Positions 33,891-42,435 of a stretch of DNA of 64,000 nucleotides are shown here, one piece after another. Made by a program: the position numbers and the translations under genes. The notes beneath the pieces are model-generated. The model was given only the letters and a program-made list of their open reading frames with translations, made no database searches and had not been told where the DNA came from. Location: NCBI GenBank assembly GCA_045039925.1, contig CP108400.1:1860001-1924000 (forward strand), read 5' to 3'. Position 1 is the stretch's first letter, and each line of letters begins with the position of its first letter. This stretch comes from Yinghuangia sp045039925 (GTDB lineage: Bacteria > Actinomycetota > Actinomycetes > Streptomycetales > Streptomycetaceae).

Positions 33891-34520
33891 GTGGGGATGT
33901 TCGGCAGGCCGGGCAGGCAGCGCATGTCGCGGACGCAGCCCCCCGCGGTGCCGGGTTCTGGTGCCGCCGGGGCGGACTGGTCGTCGCACCGCGAACTCGA
34001 GGACGCCGTGCGGGCGTACATGCTGCACCCGGACATCGCGCTGGAGGCGCTGGGCTCCGTGCTCGGCCGCCGTCCGGTGCGCGCCTTCACGCTGGAACGC
34101 GTGGTCGACATCAACGCCAACGGCACGTCCGTGTGGCAGGAGGCGGCGGTGTGCGACGACCACCGCCTGGTGCTGTGGCACAGCGAGGACATGACGGACG
34201 CGACCGCGCCGGGGGGCACGGTCCTGGATTCGTCGGTGCAGGTGATCCCGCTCGGCTCGGTCTCGCACGTCGGCATAAGGACGCTCGTCGGCACGGGGGC
34301 GGACGGCGAGCGTGAGATGCGCGGTGCGTATGTGTTCCTCGCGACGCCGACGTTGCAGGAGATCGCGACGGTGCGCGGCGAGGACGGGACCTCGACCGGG
34401 CGCTTCCGGCAGGAGGCGTACCGCTTCAGCAAGTCCCTGGACGACGGAGGCCCGGGCCAGATCCGCCGCCTGCTGGAGTTCGCGCAGGCGGTGTCGGAGC
34501 GGGTCCCGGGCCCCCGGTAG
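33891..34520 (+). CDS. conserved actinobacterial protein, possibly DUF5998-like
   Basis: The product has 209 residues from GTG 33891, with GGGGAG just upstream; ATG 33897 is an alternative. After a 30-residue basic and Pro/Gly-rich leader, a compact domain starts at ELEDAVRAYMLHP. It continues through RAFTLERVVDIN and SVQVIPLGSVSHVGIRTLV, and ends QIRRLLEFAQAVSER. The order of strands and the closing helix remind me of DUF5998 proteins, but I am not certain. No catalytic motif, signal or membrane segment is visible. It converges on the LLM oxidoreductase gene. Confidence 0.75.
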   Translation: MGMFGRPGRQRMSRTQPPAVPGSGAAGADWSSHRELEDAVRAYMLHPDIALEALGSVLGRRPVRAFTLERVVDINANGTSVWQEAAVCDDHRLVLWHSEDMTDATAPGGTVLDSSVQVIPLGSVSHVGIRTLVGTGADGEREMRGAYVFLATPTLQEIATVRGEDGTSTGRFRQEAYRFSKSLDDGGPGQIRRLLEFAQAVSERVPGPR

Positions 34521-34578
34521 CGCCGGACCGGTCGGGCCGGGTCGGGTCGGGGCAGGCCGCGTCGGCGGCAGCGCGACG

Positions 34579-35631
34579 TCAGGCCAGGCCGGACAGTTCC
34601 AGTGCCTCGGCGACGACGCGGACGGTCTCGATGCGGGCGTCGAGCGTGTCGGCCGTGGGTGCGATCGTCAGCGTCGTGACGCCGGTGTCGGCGTACGCCT
34701 GCATCCGCTCGGCGATCCGCTCCTTGGTGCCCAGCAGCGCCGTCTTGTCGAGCAGGTCGTGCGGGACCGCCATGCCCGCCCCCATGTAGTCCTTGGCCAG
34801 GAACTTGTCCTGGATCTCGGCGGCTTCCTTCTCGTAGCCCATGCGCACCGCGAGCCTGTTGTAGAAGTTCTGCTCGCGGCTGCCCATGCCGCCGATGTAG
34901 AGGGCGGCGTACCCGCGGACGGCGTGCGCCGCCTCGACCGGGTCCTCGCCGAGCACGACCGGGACGGTCGGGACGACGTCGAAGCCGTCCATCGTCAGGC
35001 CGGCCTTCTCGCGCCCCGCGCGGACGGACGCGAGGGAGTCCTCGGCGTGCTCGGGGGCGTAGAAGACGCCGAGCCAGCCGTCCGCGATCTCGCCGGTGAG
35101 TTCGAGGTTCTTCGGGCCCACGGCGGCGATGTAGAGGGGGATGTGCTCGCGCACCGGGTGCACGGTCAGCTTGACCGGCTTGCCGGGGCCGCCGGGGAGC
35201 GGCAGGTCCCAGTGCGCGCCGTGGTGTTCGAGGCGTTCGCGACGCATGGCCTTGCGGATGATCTCGACGTACTCGCGGGTGCGGGCGAGCGGCTTGTCGA
35301 AGCGGACGCCGTACCAGCCCTCGGAGACCTGCGGCCCGGAGACGCCGAGGCCGAGGCGGAAGCGGCCGCCGGACAGCACGTCGAGGGTCGCCGCGGTCAT
35401 CGCGGTCATGGTGGGCGTGCGGGCCGGGATCTGGAAGATCGCCGAGCCGACGTCGATGCGCTCGGTCTGGGCGGCGACCCAGGAGAGCACGGTCGCGGCG
35501 TCCGAGCCGTACGCCTCCGCGGCCCAGCAGACCGAGTAGCCGAGCCGGTCCGCCTCCCGCGCGACGGCCAGATTGTCGGCGTCGTTGCCCGCGCCGAAGT
35601 AGCCGAGGTTGATGCCGAGCCGCATGCCCAT
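34579..35631 (-). CDS. LLM-class F420-dependent oxidoreductase
   Basis: This 350-residue TIM-barrel protein belongs to the luciferase-like monooxygenase superfamily that in actinomycetes uses F420. It has MRLGINLGYFGAGNDADNL, CWAAEAYGSDAATVL, PARTPTMTAMTAATLDVLSG and FRLGLGVSGPQVSEGWYG, which build the cofactor pocket. The substrate is unknown. The gene is transcribed away from the aldo/keto reductase gene, from a shared upstream region. Both enzymes are also neighbours in other streptomycetes as far as I recall. Confidence 0.9.
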   Translation of the reverse strand: MGMRLGINLGYFGAGNDADNLAVAREADRLGYSVCWAAEAYGSDAATVLSWVAAQTERIDVGSAIFQIPARTPTMTAMTAATLDVLSGGRFRLGLGVSGPQVSEGWYGVRFDKPLARTREYVEIIRKAMRRERLEHHGAHWDLPLPGGPGKPVKLTVHPVREHIPLYIAAVGPKNLELTGEIADGWLGVFYAPEHAEDSLASVRAGREKAGLTMDGFDVVPTVPVVLGEDPVEAAHAVRGYAALYIGGMGSREQNFYNRLAVRMGYEKEAAEIQDKFLAKDYMGAGMAVPHDLLDKTALLGTKERIAERMQAYADTGVTTLTIAPTADTLDARIETVRVVAEALELSGLA

Positions 35632-35883
35632 GCCGCTGCCTCTCTGCCTGAGGTCGTGGTGTCCCTGGCGGCACCCTATCGGTATAACTACCGCTCAGTA
35701 ATGCCGCCGGGCGGGCGATCCCCGGTGCCGGGTCCGGGCGGGGTCCGGGACCGGGCCCGAGGCCGGTCCGGGGGCGGCTCCGGGGCACGGTTCGGGGCCG
35801 CCGGTTCCGAACACCTGACCCGAGGGAGCCGTACGGCCCCGCCACCGCCGCCCTGTCCCTCGGAGCGGCTAGTCTCCCGATCC
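35632..35883. promoter_or_regulatory. divergent promoter region with CGGTA inverted repeat
   Basis: The gap holds CGGTATAACTACCG at about 35683, which has perfect five-base arms around TAAC, close to an ACTACCGCTCAGT element. Both look like regulator sites near the LLM start. TATAAC inside it could be a -10 hexamer. The remainder is extremely GC-rich with no gene. Confidence 0.45.
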
Positions 35884-36876
35884 ATGGAGCAGCGACATCT
35901 GGGCCGGACCGGGCTGCGGGTCTCCCGCACAGGCCTCGGGACGATGACCTGGGGGCGGGACACCGACGAGCAGGACGCCGCGGACCAGATGAAGGCGTTC
36001 CTGGACGCCGGCGGCAACCTCGTCGACACCGCCGACGTCTACGCGGACGGCGAGGCCGAATACCTGCTCGGACGCCTGCTCGACGGCTACGTGCCGCGCT
36101 CCGAGGTGGTCATCGCGACCAAGGCGGCGAGCGTGCCGTACAGCGAGCGGCGCTTCGACGGCTCGCGCGCCCATCTGCTCCAGGCGCTCGACGCGTCGCT
36201 GGCCCGGCTCGGCACGGATCACGTCGACCTGTGGCAGCTGCACGCGTACGACCCGGCGACGCCCCTCGACGAGACCCTGCACGCCCTTGAGCTCGCGGTC
36301 TCCTCGGGGCGCACGCGGTACGTCGGCGTCTCGAACTTCTGCGGCTGGCAGCTCGCCAAGGCCGCGACCTGGCAACTGGTCGCCCCCGGACGCGTCGTCA
36401 TCGCCAGCGCGCAGATGGAGTACTCCCTGTTGCAGCGCGGCATCGAACGCGAGGTGCTGCCCGCCGCCGTCGACCTCGGTGTGGGACTGCTGCCGTGGTC
36501 GCCGCTCGGGCGCGGCGTGCTGACCGGCAAGTACCGGCACGGGATGCCGGCCGACTCGCGCGGCGCGTCGGCGGACATGGGGCCGTTCGTCGCGACGTAC
36601 CTCGACGCGGACTCGCGGCGGATCGTGGACGCGGTCGCGACGGCCGCGGACGGGCTCGGCACGGCACCGATCGAGGTCGCGCTCTCGTGGGTGCGCGACC
36701 GTCCCGGCGTCGTCGCCCCGATCGTCGGGGCGCGCAACTCGGGCCAGCTGCGGGCGTCGCTGGCGGCGGAGGCGCTGACCCTGCCGACCGAGATCCGCAG
36801 CGCGCTCGACGACGTGTCGGCGCCGCTCACGGGATATCCGGACCACGACTGGAGTCAGGCCTGGAGTCAGACCTAG
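35884..36876 (+). CDS. aldo/keto reductase
   Basis: This 330-residue NADPH-dependent reductase starts at ATG 35884. The catalytic tetrad is visible: Asp and Tyr in LVDTADVYADGEAEYLLG, Lys in VVIATKAAS, His in LWQLHAYDP. The cofactor end has LLPWSPLGRGVLTGKY and PIVGARNSGQLRASL. It belongs to the large family that reduces aldehydes, ketones or sugars; the substrate is unknown. It stands 59 bases before the HHH/RecD-like gene on the same strand, so the two could share a transcript. Confidence 0.93.
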   Translation: MEQRHLGRTGLRVSRTGLGTMTWGRDTDEQDAADQMKAFLDAGGNLVDTADVYADGEAEYLLGRLLDGYVPRSEVVIATKAASVPYSERRFDGSRAHLLQALDASLARLGTDHVDLWQLHAYDPATPLDETLHALELAVSSGRTRYVGVSNFCGWQLAKAATWQLVAPGRVVIASAQMEYSLLQRGIEREVLPAAVDLGVGLLPWSPLGRGVLTGKYRHGMPADSRGASADMGPFVATYLDADSRRIVDAVATAADGLGTAPIEVALSWVRDRPGVVAPIVGARNSGQLRASLAAEALTLPTEIRSALDDVSAPLTGYPDHDWSQAWSQT

Positions 36877-36935
36877 GCACGGATCGGACCGTGGGGCGGG
36901 ATCAGGCACAGGACGTGGGCAGGCTCGGGGACGGC

Positions 36936-39560
36936 GTGAACGGCATGGACGACGAAGAGAAGAACAGCCAGGGGAAGAGCACGGCTTCGGAGGCGGCCGG
37001 GCAGAGCACGTCGGGCGGGCAGGCGCCGGCGAATCCGGCGCTGGCCGCCGCGCGGGCGGCGCTCGCGGCGCTCGACAAGGCCAACACGGAGAGTGAGTCG
37101 AACCGCGACGAACTGGCCGCGGCCTGGCAGGCGCTCAGCACGCTCGGCGAGGAGCACGGCGGCGGGCCGGTGCCCGAGGACTCCCCCGCGCCCGGGGGAC
37201 GGCGGACTGCCCGCGTCTCGGACACCGAGTGGGCGCTGCCCGTGGTCGACGCTCCGCCGACGCAGTACGACGTGTTCCCGGATCCGACTCCTGACCCGGC
37301 TCGTGGCCCGGCTCCTGACCGGACTCCGCCTCCGGGGCCTGGGTCGGGGCCGGCGTCGCGACCGGGCCCGGGGCCCCAGGCGGCGGCTCCCGGTGGTGCG
37401 TCCGCCGCGCGCCCGCGTCTCACCGGGGACCTGGACGCCGACTGGGCGGCACCCGTCCTCGACGCGCCGCCCGCGCCCCCGGTCGACGGGGAGGGGTCGG
37501 ATGCGGCGTACGAGGCGGGCGCGGGCGCGCGGGCCGACGGCGTCCCGCACGACGGCTCGGGCGACCGGCCGGCTCGCGCCCCCGGAACGGGCGAACCCGG
37601 CGGCGAGGGGGCGTTGTTCGACGTACGGCGTCCCGCTGCGGACGTCCCCGGGGCGACCGCCCGCGGGTTCGCGGCCTCCGCGCGGTTCGACGACGACCAC
37701 GAGCCGGACGAATCCGTCCTGGCGGCCGTACGCGACGTGCTGGCGGCGGGCGGCGCGCCGGTACGCCTAGCGGACCAGGCCGTGGCCTCGCTCGGCCAGG
37801 AGGCGGCCGTGCTGCTGACCGAGGACCCGTGGAACCTGCTTGCCCTGCCCGGCATTTCGCCGCAGCAGGCGGATCTCTTCGCGCAGACCGCGGGGGGCGG
37901 GCCGACCGATCCGGACGAGCCCCGGCGTACCCGCGCACTGGTGCTGTGGACCCTCGTCGGAGCCGCCCGCGAGAGCGGCCACACGGCAGTCGAGGTCGGG
38001 GTCGTCGAGGCGGCCCTCAAGGGCTTGGGCGTGCGGGACGCGCCGGGGGCGGTCCGGGCCGCGTACGAGGCGGGGCGGATCATGGCCTTCGCGGAGCGTC
38101 CGCCGTCGGAGGAGTCGGCGGGCGGGGACGGGGACTTCGCGGACGGCTCCGAGGCGGACGGCGACGACGACTTCGACGCGGAGTTCGGCGACGACTTCGA
38201 CGACGTGGGGCCCGGCGGTTTCCAGGACCCGTTCGAGGGACCGGCCGATCGCCTGCTCGTCGCGCTGGAACGCCATGCGCTCGCCGAGGAGAGCATCGCC
38301 GACGCCGTACTGCGCCTGATGTCGACCGCGGGGCCGGCAGACGACGATTTCGGCGGCGGTTCGGGACTCGGGGAGGCGCTGCGCGGTGCCGCGGTCGCGC
38401 TGTACGTCACGGGCGCGGGCGAGGACCCGCCCGCGGCGGCGCTGGACGTCGCGGCCCGCGCCACCGGGACCGCGCGCGTGGTCCTCGCCTCGCCGACTGC
38501 CGACGGGCGTGCGCGCCTGACGGCCGCCGGGGCCTCAGCTGGGAATACCGCCGAGACTTCCGGGGCGGCCGCCGACGCGGTCACGGTGCACGGCCTCCTC
38601 GTCGGCGCGGAAGGCCCCGCCCGGACCCCCGAGGGGCTGCTCGACCTCGACCTCCTGATCGTCGCGGAATCGCACCTGCTCGACGTGCAGACCGCCGCGT
38701 CCCTGCTCGAAGCCGTGCCGGACGGCGCGCGCGTCGTCCTGTGCGGGGATCCAGACGAACTGGAACCGTCGGCCCCGGGGCGGGTGTTCGCCGACCTGGC
38801 GGCGAGCGGCACGTTGCCCGTCGTCGCCTCCCGTACGCAGGTGCCGGGCGTCCTGGGCTCGCTGGCCGCCGCCGTGCGGGGCGGCACACTGCCGCCGGTG
38901 GAGTCGCCGGACCGCGAGGTGGTGCTGGTGGCGGCGCGCGCCGCGGCGGAGGCCGTGCACCGATGCGTGCAGCTCGTGGCCGACTCGATCCCGCGCGCGC
39001 TCGGCATCGCGGTGGAAGACGTCCTGGTGGTGACGCCGGCCGACGGCGGCAGCGCCGGCACGACCGCGCTCAACACGGCCCTCAAGGCCCGCCTCAACCC
39101 CGGGCCCGGACAGTACGCCGGGTTCGACATCGGCGACCGCGTGGTCCGCGTGCCGCCACCTCGTGCGACCGGCCTGGTCGAGGGGCGCGTCGTGGCGGCG
39201 GTGCCGGAGGGGCTTGCGGTGGCGTACCGCGACGACCCCGGCAATCCGGTGACGGTGCCCCGGGCGCGGCTCGGCGAGCTGCGGCACGGGTGGGCGGTGA
39301 CGGTGCATCAGGCGCTGGGCGTGCGGCGGCCGGGAGTCGTCGCGATGCTGCCCGGCGACGCGGGACCGCTGGTGACGCGTGCCCTCGTGTACACCGCGTT
39401 CACGCGGGCGCGGCAGCACCTGTCGATCGTGTACCCGGTGGGCGGCGCGCTGCCGCAGGCGGTCGCGCGGCCTGGTGGCAGTGTGCGGACGACCCGGCTT
39501 GCGGCGGCGTTGCGCGAGGCGGCGGCGGAGGCGGGCTTCGAGGTCCAGGACGGGTCCTGA
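36936..39560 (+). CDS. HHH protein with motif-depleted RecD2-like helicase domain
   Basis: Starting at GTG 36936 (ATG 36945 is equally possible), the product has 874 residues. About the first 260 are disordered, acidic and Pro/Gly-rich. Around residue 290 a helix-hairpin-helix region of RecD2 type appears (DPWNLLALPGISPQQADLFA). The C-terminal 400 residues align by eye to RecD2. LLIVAESHLLDVQTAASLL stands where Walker B has DE, VVLCGDPDELEPSAPGRVF is well kept, GWAVTVHQALG is motif V-like, and VYTAFTRARQHLSIV is motif VI-like. The Walker A place reads VVLASPTADGRARL, lacking GKT. It is probably not an active helicase; a DNA-binding or regulatory role is inference. Confidence 0.8.
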   Translation: MNGMDDEEKNSQGKSTASEAAGQSTSGGQAPANPALAAARAALAALDKANTESESNRDELAAAWQALSTLGEEHGGGPVPEDSPAPGGRRTARVSDTEWALPVVDAPPTQYDVFPDPTPDPARGPAPDRTPPPGPGSGPASRPGPGPQAAAPGGASAARPRLTGDLDADWAAPVLDAPPAPPVDGEGSDAAYEAGAGARADGVPHDGSGDRPARAPGTGEPGGEGALFDVRRPAADVPGATARGFAASARFDDDHEPDESVLAAVRDVLAAGGAPVRLADQAVASLGQEAAVLLTEDPWNLLALPGISPQQADLFAQTAGGGPTDPDEPRRTRALVLWTLVGAARESGHTAVEVGVVEAALKGLGVRDAPGAVRAAYEAGRIMAFAERPPSEESAGGDGDFADGSEADGDDDFDAEFGDDFDDVGPGGFQDPFEGPADRLLVALERHALAEESIADAVLRLMSTAGPADDDFGGGSGLGEALRGAAVALYVTGAGEDPPAAALDVAARATGTARVVLASPTADGRARLTAAGASAGNTAETSGAAADAVTVHGLLVGAEGPARTPEGLLDLDLLIVAESHLLDVQTAASLLEAVPDGARVVLCGDPDELEPSAPGRVFADLAASGTLPVVASRTQVPGVLGSLAAAVRGGTLPPVESPDREVVLVAARAAAEAVHRCVQLVADSIPRALGIAVEDVLVVTPADGGSAGTTALNTALKARLNPGPGQYAGFDIGDRVVRVPPPRATGLVEGRVVAAVPEGLAVAYRDDPGNPVTVPRARLGELRHGWAVTVHQALGVRRPGVVAMLPGDAGPLVTRALVYTAFTRARQHLSIVYPVGGALPQAVARPGGSVRTTRLAAALREAAAEAGFEVQDGS

Positions 39561-39648
39561 CGCCGTGTCAGGCCCGCCTGGCGACGTCGGGGCGCCCCGG
39601 TCGGTCGGCCGGTTGGCAGATCAGCCAATCGGGCAGCCGGTCAGCCGG

Positions 39649-40275
39649 TCAGCGCAGGTCTTCCTCCAGCGCCTCGATGTCGTCCTCGTACGCGGTGCTC
39701 GTCTCGAACCGGTAGATGACGCCCTGCGGGTCGACGTCGTCGAACGGCGCGTCCAGCCACTCCCCCGGCTCGGCCTGCTCGATCGCGGTGACCCAGAGCG
39801 TGGAGTCGCCGGACTCCAGGCCGATCTCCTCGGCGCGCGCGGCGATCTCGTCGGGGTCGTAGACGTCGAACAGCACCGCGAGCGCGGTCGACGTGGTCTC
39901 GACCCCTTCGCCCCCGCCGGGCTCCCCCGCCTCGGCGTCGGCGCGGCGCGCGTGGTCGAGCAGGGTCAGCGCGTCCTTCACCAGGTAGTCGCGGCGGATG
40001 AGGACGCTGATGGCGTCCGGGTTCTCGGGGCCCAGGTACTCCTCGGCCTCGGAGCGGTCGGGCACCTCGAAGGGGGTGACCTCGTCGTACACGTCGTACA
40101 GCAGTTCGTCGTACGCCTCGGCGGCGGAGGCCAGCTCGTCGTACGCCGCGAACACGGCCGGGTCGCTCTCCCCCTGGCGCCGCTCGACTGCGGCCAGGTG
40201 GCGGTCGACGGCCGACTTGAGTGCCTCTGCGGCTGCTCGGACCTGCTCGGGCGTGGGCTGCGCAACACCGGTCAT
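39649..40275 (-). CDS. conserved acidic hypothetical protein
   Basis: The product is 208 residues, strongly acidic and mostly helical in the first half (helices around RAAAEALKSAVDRHLAAVE and ASAAEAYDELLYDVYDEV). The second half has mixed elements such as TALAVLFDVYDPDEIAARA and DPQGVIYRFETST. There is no signal peptide, membrane segment or known motif. The codon usage and clear start (ATG 40275) support a real gene. It occupies the interval between the HHH protein and DUF5703. Function is unknown. Confidence 0.8.
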   Translation of the reverse strand: MTGVAQPTPEQVRAAAEALKSAVDRHLAAVERRQGESDPAVFAAYDELASAAEAYDELLYDVYDEVTPFEVPDRSEAEEYLGPENPDAISVLIRRDYLVKDALTLLDHARRADAEAGEPGGGEGVETTSTALAVLFDVYDPDEIAARAEEIGLESGDSTLWVTAIEQAEPGEWLDAPFDDVDPQGVIYRFETSTAYEDDIEALEEDLR

Positions 40276-40430
40276 GGCATGACGCTATCCGCAACAGCCC
40301 CGGTTGCGCACAAAGCTTGCGATGCCGGAGGGCGCCAGGTCGGCAAAACGATCCCGCGCCGGGTCCCCGGGGCGGTTTTCCGGCGGCCTGCCCCGAATAG
40401 CCGGTCGCGGAGGCGGGGTAACCTCAGGCC

Positions 40431-40661
40431 ATGCAGGGGACCGAGCCGAACACGGGAACTCGTACGCGGGTGGGCGGCACTCAATACGAGTTCCAGCAAT
40501 TGCACCTGCCGCGAGGCACGTCGCGCAGTGACGCGCGGCGCATTCTGACCGAGCAGGCGGAGTACGGGCTGTGGGAGCTGGAGCGGCTCACGATCCGCCG
40601 GGACGGGAGCCGTCGCGTACTGCTACGCAGACGCATCATCAGGCAGCTGCGGCTGACATAG
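40431..40661 (+). CDS. DUF5703 family small basic protein
   Basis: This 76-residue protein matches my memory of DUF5703. After an N-terminal leader, YEFQQLHLPRGTSRSDARRI is followed by LTEQAEYGLWELERL and the strongly basic end RRVLLRRRIIRQLRLT. The basic tail could bind nucleic acid or membrane; the role is unknown. In streptomycetes this family lies beside the chpC-type chaplin gene, as here. A strong hairpin follows. Confidence 0.88.
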   Translation: MQGTEPNTGTRTRVGGTQYEFQQLHLPRGTSRSDARRILTEQAEYGLWELERLTIRRDGSRRVLLRRRIIRQLRLT

Positions 40662-40736
40662 CCCACCGACCGGAACACGTCGACCGAACGAATTGGCGCC
40701 GCGCGGCCCGGGATTGCGGCCGCGGGCGCACGGAAG

Positions 40737-40777
40737 GCGAAGGCCGCCCACCCCATTGCGGGGTGGGCGGCCTTCGC
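40737..40777. terminator. strong bidirectional terminator between DUF5703 and long chaplin genes
   Basis: A perfect 18-base stem starting GCGAAGGCCGCCCACCCC, with the five-base loop ATTGC, separates convergent genes. T-rich bases follow on the plus strand. Confidence 0.9.
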
Positions 40778-40861
40778 TGTTGTGCTCACTGTTGTGCAGA
40801 GCGCTGTGCTCAGTGTTGTGCTAGGTGCTGTGTCGCGTACGTGATTGCTGTCGCGTACGTG
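40778..40861. repeat. short direct repeats downstream of the long chaplin gene
   Basis: TGTTGTGC occurs at 40778, 40790 and 40814. TGTCGCGTACGTG occurs at 40831 and 40849. They fill the space between the terminator and the chaplin stop codon and encode nothing visible. Confidence 0.7.
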
Positions 40862-40868
40862 TGTGCGG

Positions 40869-41723
40869 TCAGCTCTCGCTCGGGCGGGAGCGGCGGTAGA
40901 GCACCACGCCACCGAGCAGGAACGCCACGCCGGCCGGGGCCAGCACCATCGTCGCGGCACCGGTGTTCGCGAGACCGCCCCTCTGCGTTCCGCCGCCGGT
41001 GTTCTCGGCGGGCGGCGGGGGAAGGGTCGGCGACTCGCTTCCAGGCGGAGGCGGCGGCGTCTTGGGCGGTTTGGTGGTCGTCGGCGGCTTGGTCGTCGGC
41101 GGCTTCGTCCACGGCGGCTTCGTCGTGGGCGGGTGCGTCGTCGGCGGGTGCGTCGTCGGCGGGTGCGTGGTGGGCGGGTGCGTGGTGGGCGGGTGCGTCG
41201 TCGGCGGGTGCGTCGTCGGCGGCTTGGTCCACGGCGGCTTGGTCCACGGCGGCTTCGTCCACGGCGGCTTCGTCGTGGGCGGGTGCGTGGTCGGCGGCTT
41301 GGTCGTCGGCGGGTGCGTCGTCGGCGGCTTGGTCGTCGGCGGCTCGGTCGTCGGCGGGCACGGCGTCGTGGGCGGCGGAGGCGGCGGCGACGAAGGCGGC
41401 GGGCCCAGCGTGGGCGGGCACGTCGCATTCGGGCCGCAGTGCGGCGGCTTCGTCGGCGGCTTGTACGGCTTGCCGCCGGATACGTTCGCGCACTTGTTGC
41501 CGAAGGCCGGGTTGAGCAGACCCACGACATTCACGGTGTTGCCGCACACGTTGACCGGCACATGGACCGGAACCTGCACGACATTGCCCGAGGCCACACC
41601 CGGCGAACCCACTGCGGCCCCTTGCGCACCGCTGCCGGCGTTGGCAATGCCGACCGCGGCCGACGCGAGTGCGCCCGACGCCGCGATGGCAACCAACAGC
41701 CCCTTCTTGGCAAGCTGTTGCAT
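40869..41723 (-). CDS. long chaplin with one chaplin domain, PPTT stalk and LAXTG sorting signal
   Basis: From ATG 41723 the product has 284 residues. A signal peptide ends near residue 29. One chaplin domain follows (AVGSPGVASGNVVQVPVHVP, Cys60, and NPAFGNKC, Cys78), which should form surface-active amyloid-like fibres on aerial hyphae. Residues 123-218 are about 19 pentapeptides of the type PPTTK, PPTTH or PPWTK. LANTG at 251 with a hydrophobic segment and YRRSR tail is a class E sortase signal for covalent wall anchoring. The position matches chpC of S. coelicolor, but that protein, as I recall, has two chaplin domains. The start is preceded by AGGGGA. Confidence 0.92.
   Translation of the reverse strand: MQQLAKKGLLVAIAASGALASAAVGIANAGSGAQGAAVGSPGVASGNVVQVPVHVPVNVCGNTVNVVGLLNPAFGNKCANVSGGKPYKPPTKPPHCGPNATCPPTLGPPPSSPPPPPPTTPCPPTTEPPTTKPPTTHPPTTKPPTTHPPTTKPPWTKPPWTKPPWTKPPTTHPPTTHPPTTHPPTTHPPTTHPPTTHPPTTKPPWTKPPTTKPPTTTKPPKTPPPPPGSESPTLPPPPAENTGGGTQRGGLANTGAATMVLAPAGVAFLLGGVVLYRRSRPSES
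41070..41357 (-). repeat. 15-base coding tandem repeat (PPTTx stalk)
   Basis: About 19 units of 15 bases encode PPTTK, PPTTH, PPWTK and related pentapeptides of the long chaplin. Adjacent identical blocks of three PPWTK and six PPTTH units point to recent duplication by slippage, so length may vary among strains. Confidence 0.9.
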
Positions 41724-41951
41724 AGGAGAATCCCCTGTGTCTTCCGTGTGAGGGGCGGGACAGTTGCCCCGCAACGGCATTAACAGGGTTCGATCACTTC
41801 AAGTCACTTAAGTTGCCGCGTACACGCTCAAAGTTCGCCCGATCGGATGAGATTCTGGAATTCCGACGACCATCAGATTGCGCCATTCGATTCCGTTTCG
41901 AACGTAAACGAAACCAGGCGAACAACCGTGCCTGGCAGACGAAACGAAACG
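41724..41951 (-). promoter_or_regulatory. AT-richer promoter region of the long chaplin gene
   Basis: The gap is clearly less GC-rich than the genome average and carries no gene. On the minus strand AACTTAAGTGACTTGAAGTG holds two related AAGTGACTT-like elements, about 75 bases before the start codon. These could bind a developmental regulator or form part of a sigma-factor site. No BldN-type promoter could be assigned with confidence. Confidence 0.4.
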
Positions 41952-41975
41952 GCCCCGGAGCGAAAGCTCCGGGGC
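41952..41975 (-). terminator. GAAA-loop hairpin terminator of the short chaplin gene
   Basis: A perfect 10-base stem (GCCCCGGAGC) with a four-base loop reads TTTC on the minus strand and is followed there by CGTTTCGTTTC. This makes it the most classical intrinsic terminator in the window. It lies 42 bases past the short chaplin stop. Confidence 0.85.
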
Positions 41976-42017
41976 TGTTCGTGAACCCTGGCTATGCCCG
42001 TTGCGGGCGCCGGAGGA

Positions 42018-42257
42018 TCAGGTGTTGGCGCAGAAGTTGCCGAACGCCGGGTTCAGCACGCCGATGACGCTGACCGTGTTGCCGCAGAGGTTCACGGGGA
42101 CGTGAACCGGCACCTGGATCTGGTTGCCGGACGCGACACCCGGCGAACCGACGGCCGCGCCGTCCGCGTCCGCGTCGGCCATCGCCACGCCGCCGCCCGC
42201 GAGCGCCAGTCCGCCGGTCGCGGCGGCCAGAACCACGACCTTGCCGATCTTCTTCAT
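42018..42257 (-). CDS. chpH: short chaplin (ChpH position)
   Basis: The secreted 79-residue protein starts at ATG 42257 behind the perfect ribosome site AAGGAGG. A signal peptide (KKIGKVVVLAAATGGLALAG) ends near residue 28. A single chaplin domain follows with the conserved VGSPGVASGNQIQVPVHVP, Cys58 and Cys76 (NPAFGNFC). Short chaplins are secreted and assemble into the hydrophobic sheath of aerial hyphae and spores; the cysteines form a disulfide. The symbol rests on synteny with the long chaplin and M20 peptidase genes, which is a reasonable but unproven match. Confidence 0.92.
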   Translation of the reverse strand: MKKIGKVVVLAAATGGLALAGGGVAMADADADGAAVGSPGVASGNQIQVPVHVPVNLCGNTVSVIGVLNPAFGNFCANT

Positions 42258-42435
42258 GTGTTTCAGTCCTCCTTGTCGGAACCACGGCACGCTTGCGCGC
42301 CGCACAAGGGCAAACGACATCGCTCCGCGCAGGCTACGGACCCCCGGGGCGATTCACCTATTAGGGTTCACCCGAACGCCGTCTTGGCACGCCTGTCCGG
42401 TCCGGCGCGCATCCGGGGACAGCACACATCGGGGA
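42258..42435 (-). promoter_or_regulatory. promoter region of the short chaplin gene
   Basis: The 178-base gap between the peptidase stop and the chaplin start has a relatively AT-rich stretch (about 42350-42370) that may hold the promoter. No clear terminator for the peptidase gene is seen here. Confidence 0.3.

Noticed and set aside
36936..39560. Functional RecD2 helicase
   Set aside because: The GKT loop of Walker A and the DE of Walker B are missing at the expected places, so active helicase was not called.
40778..40861. Short repeats considered as a CRISPR array
   Set aside because: Units are only 8 and 13 bases, spacers are irregular and shorter than 20 bases, and no cas gene is in the window.
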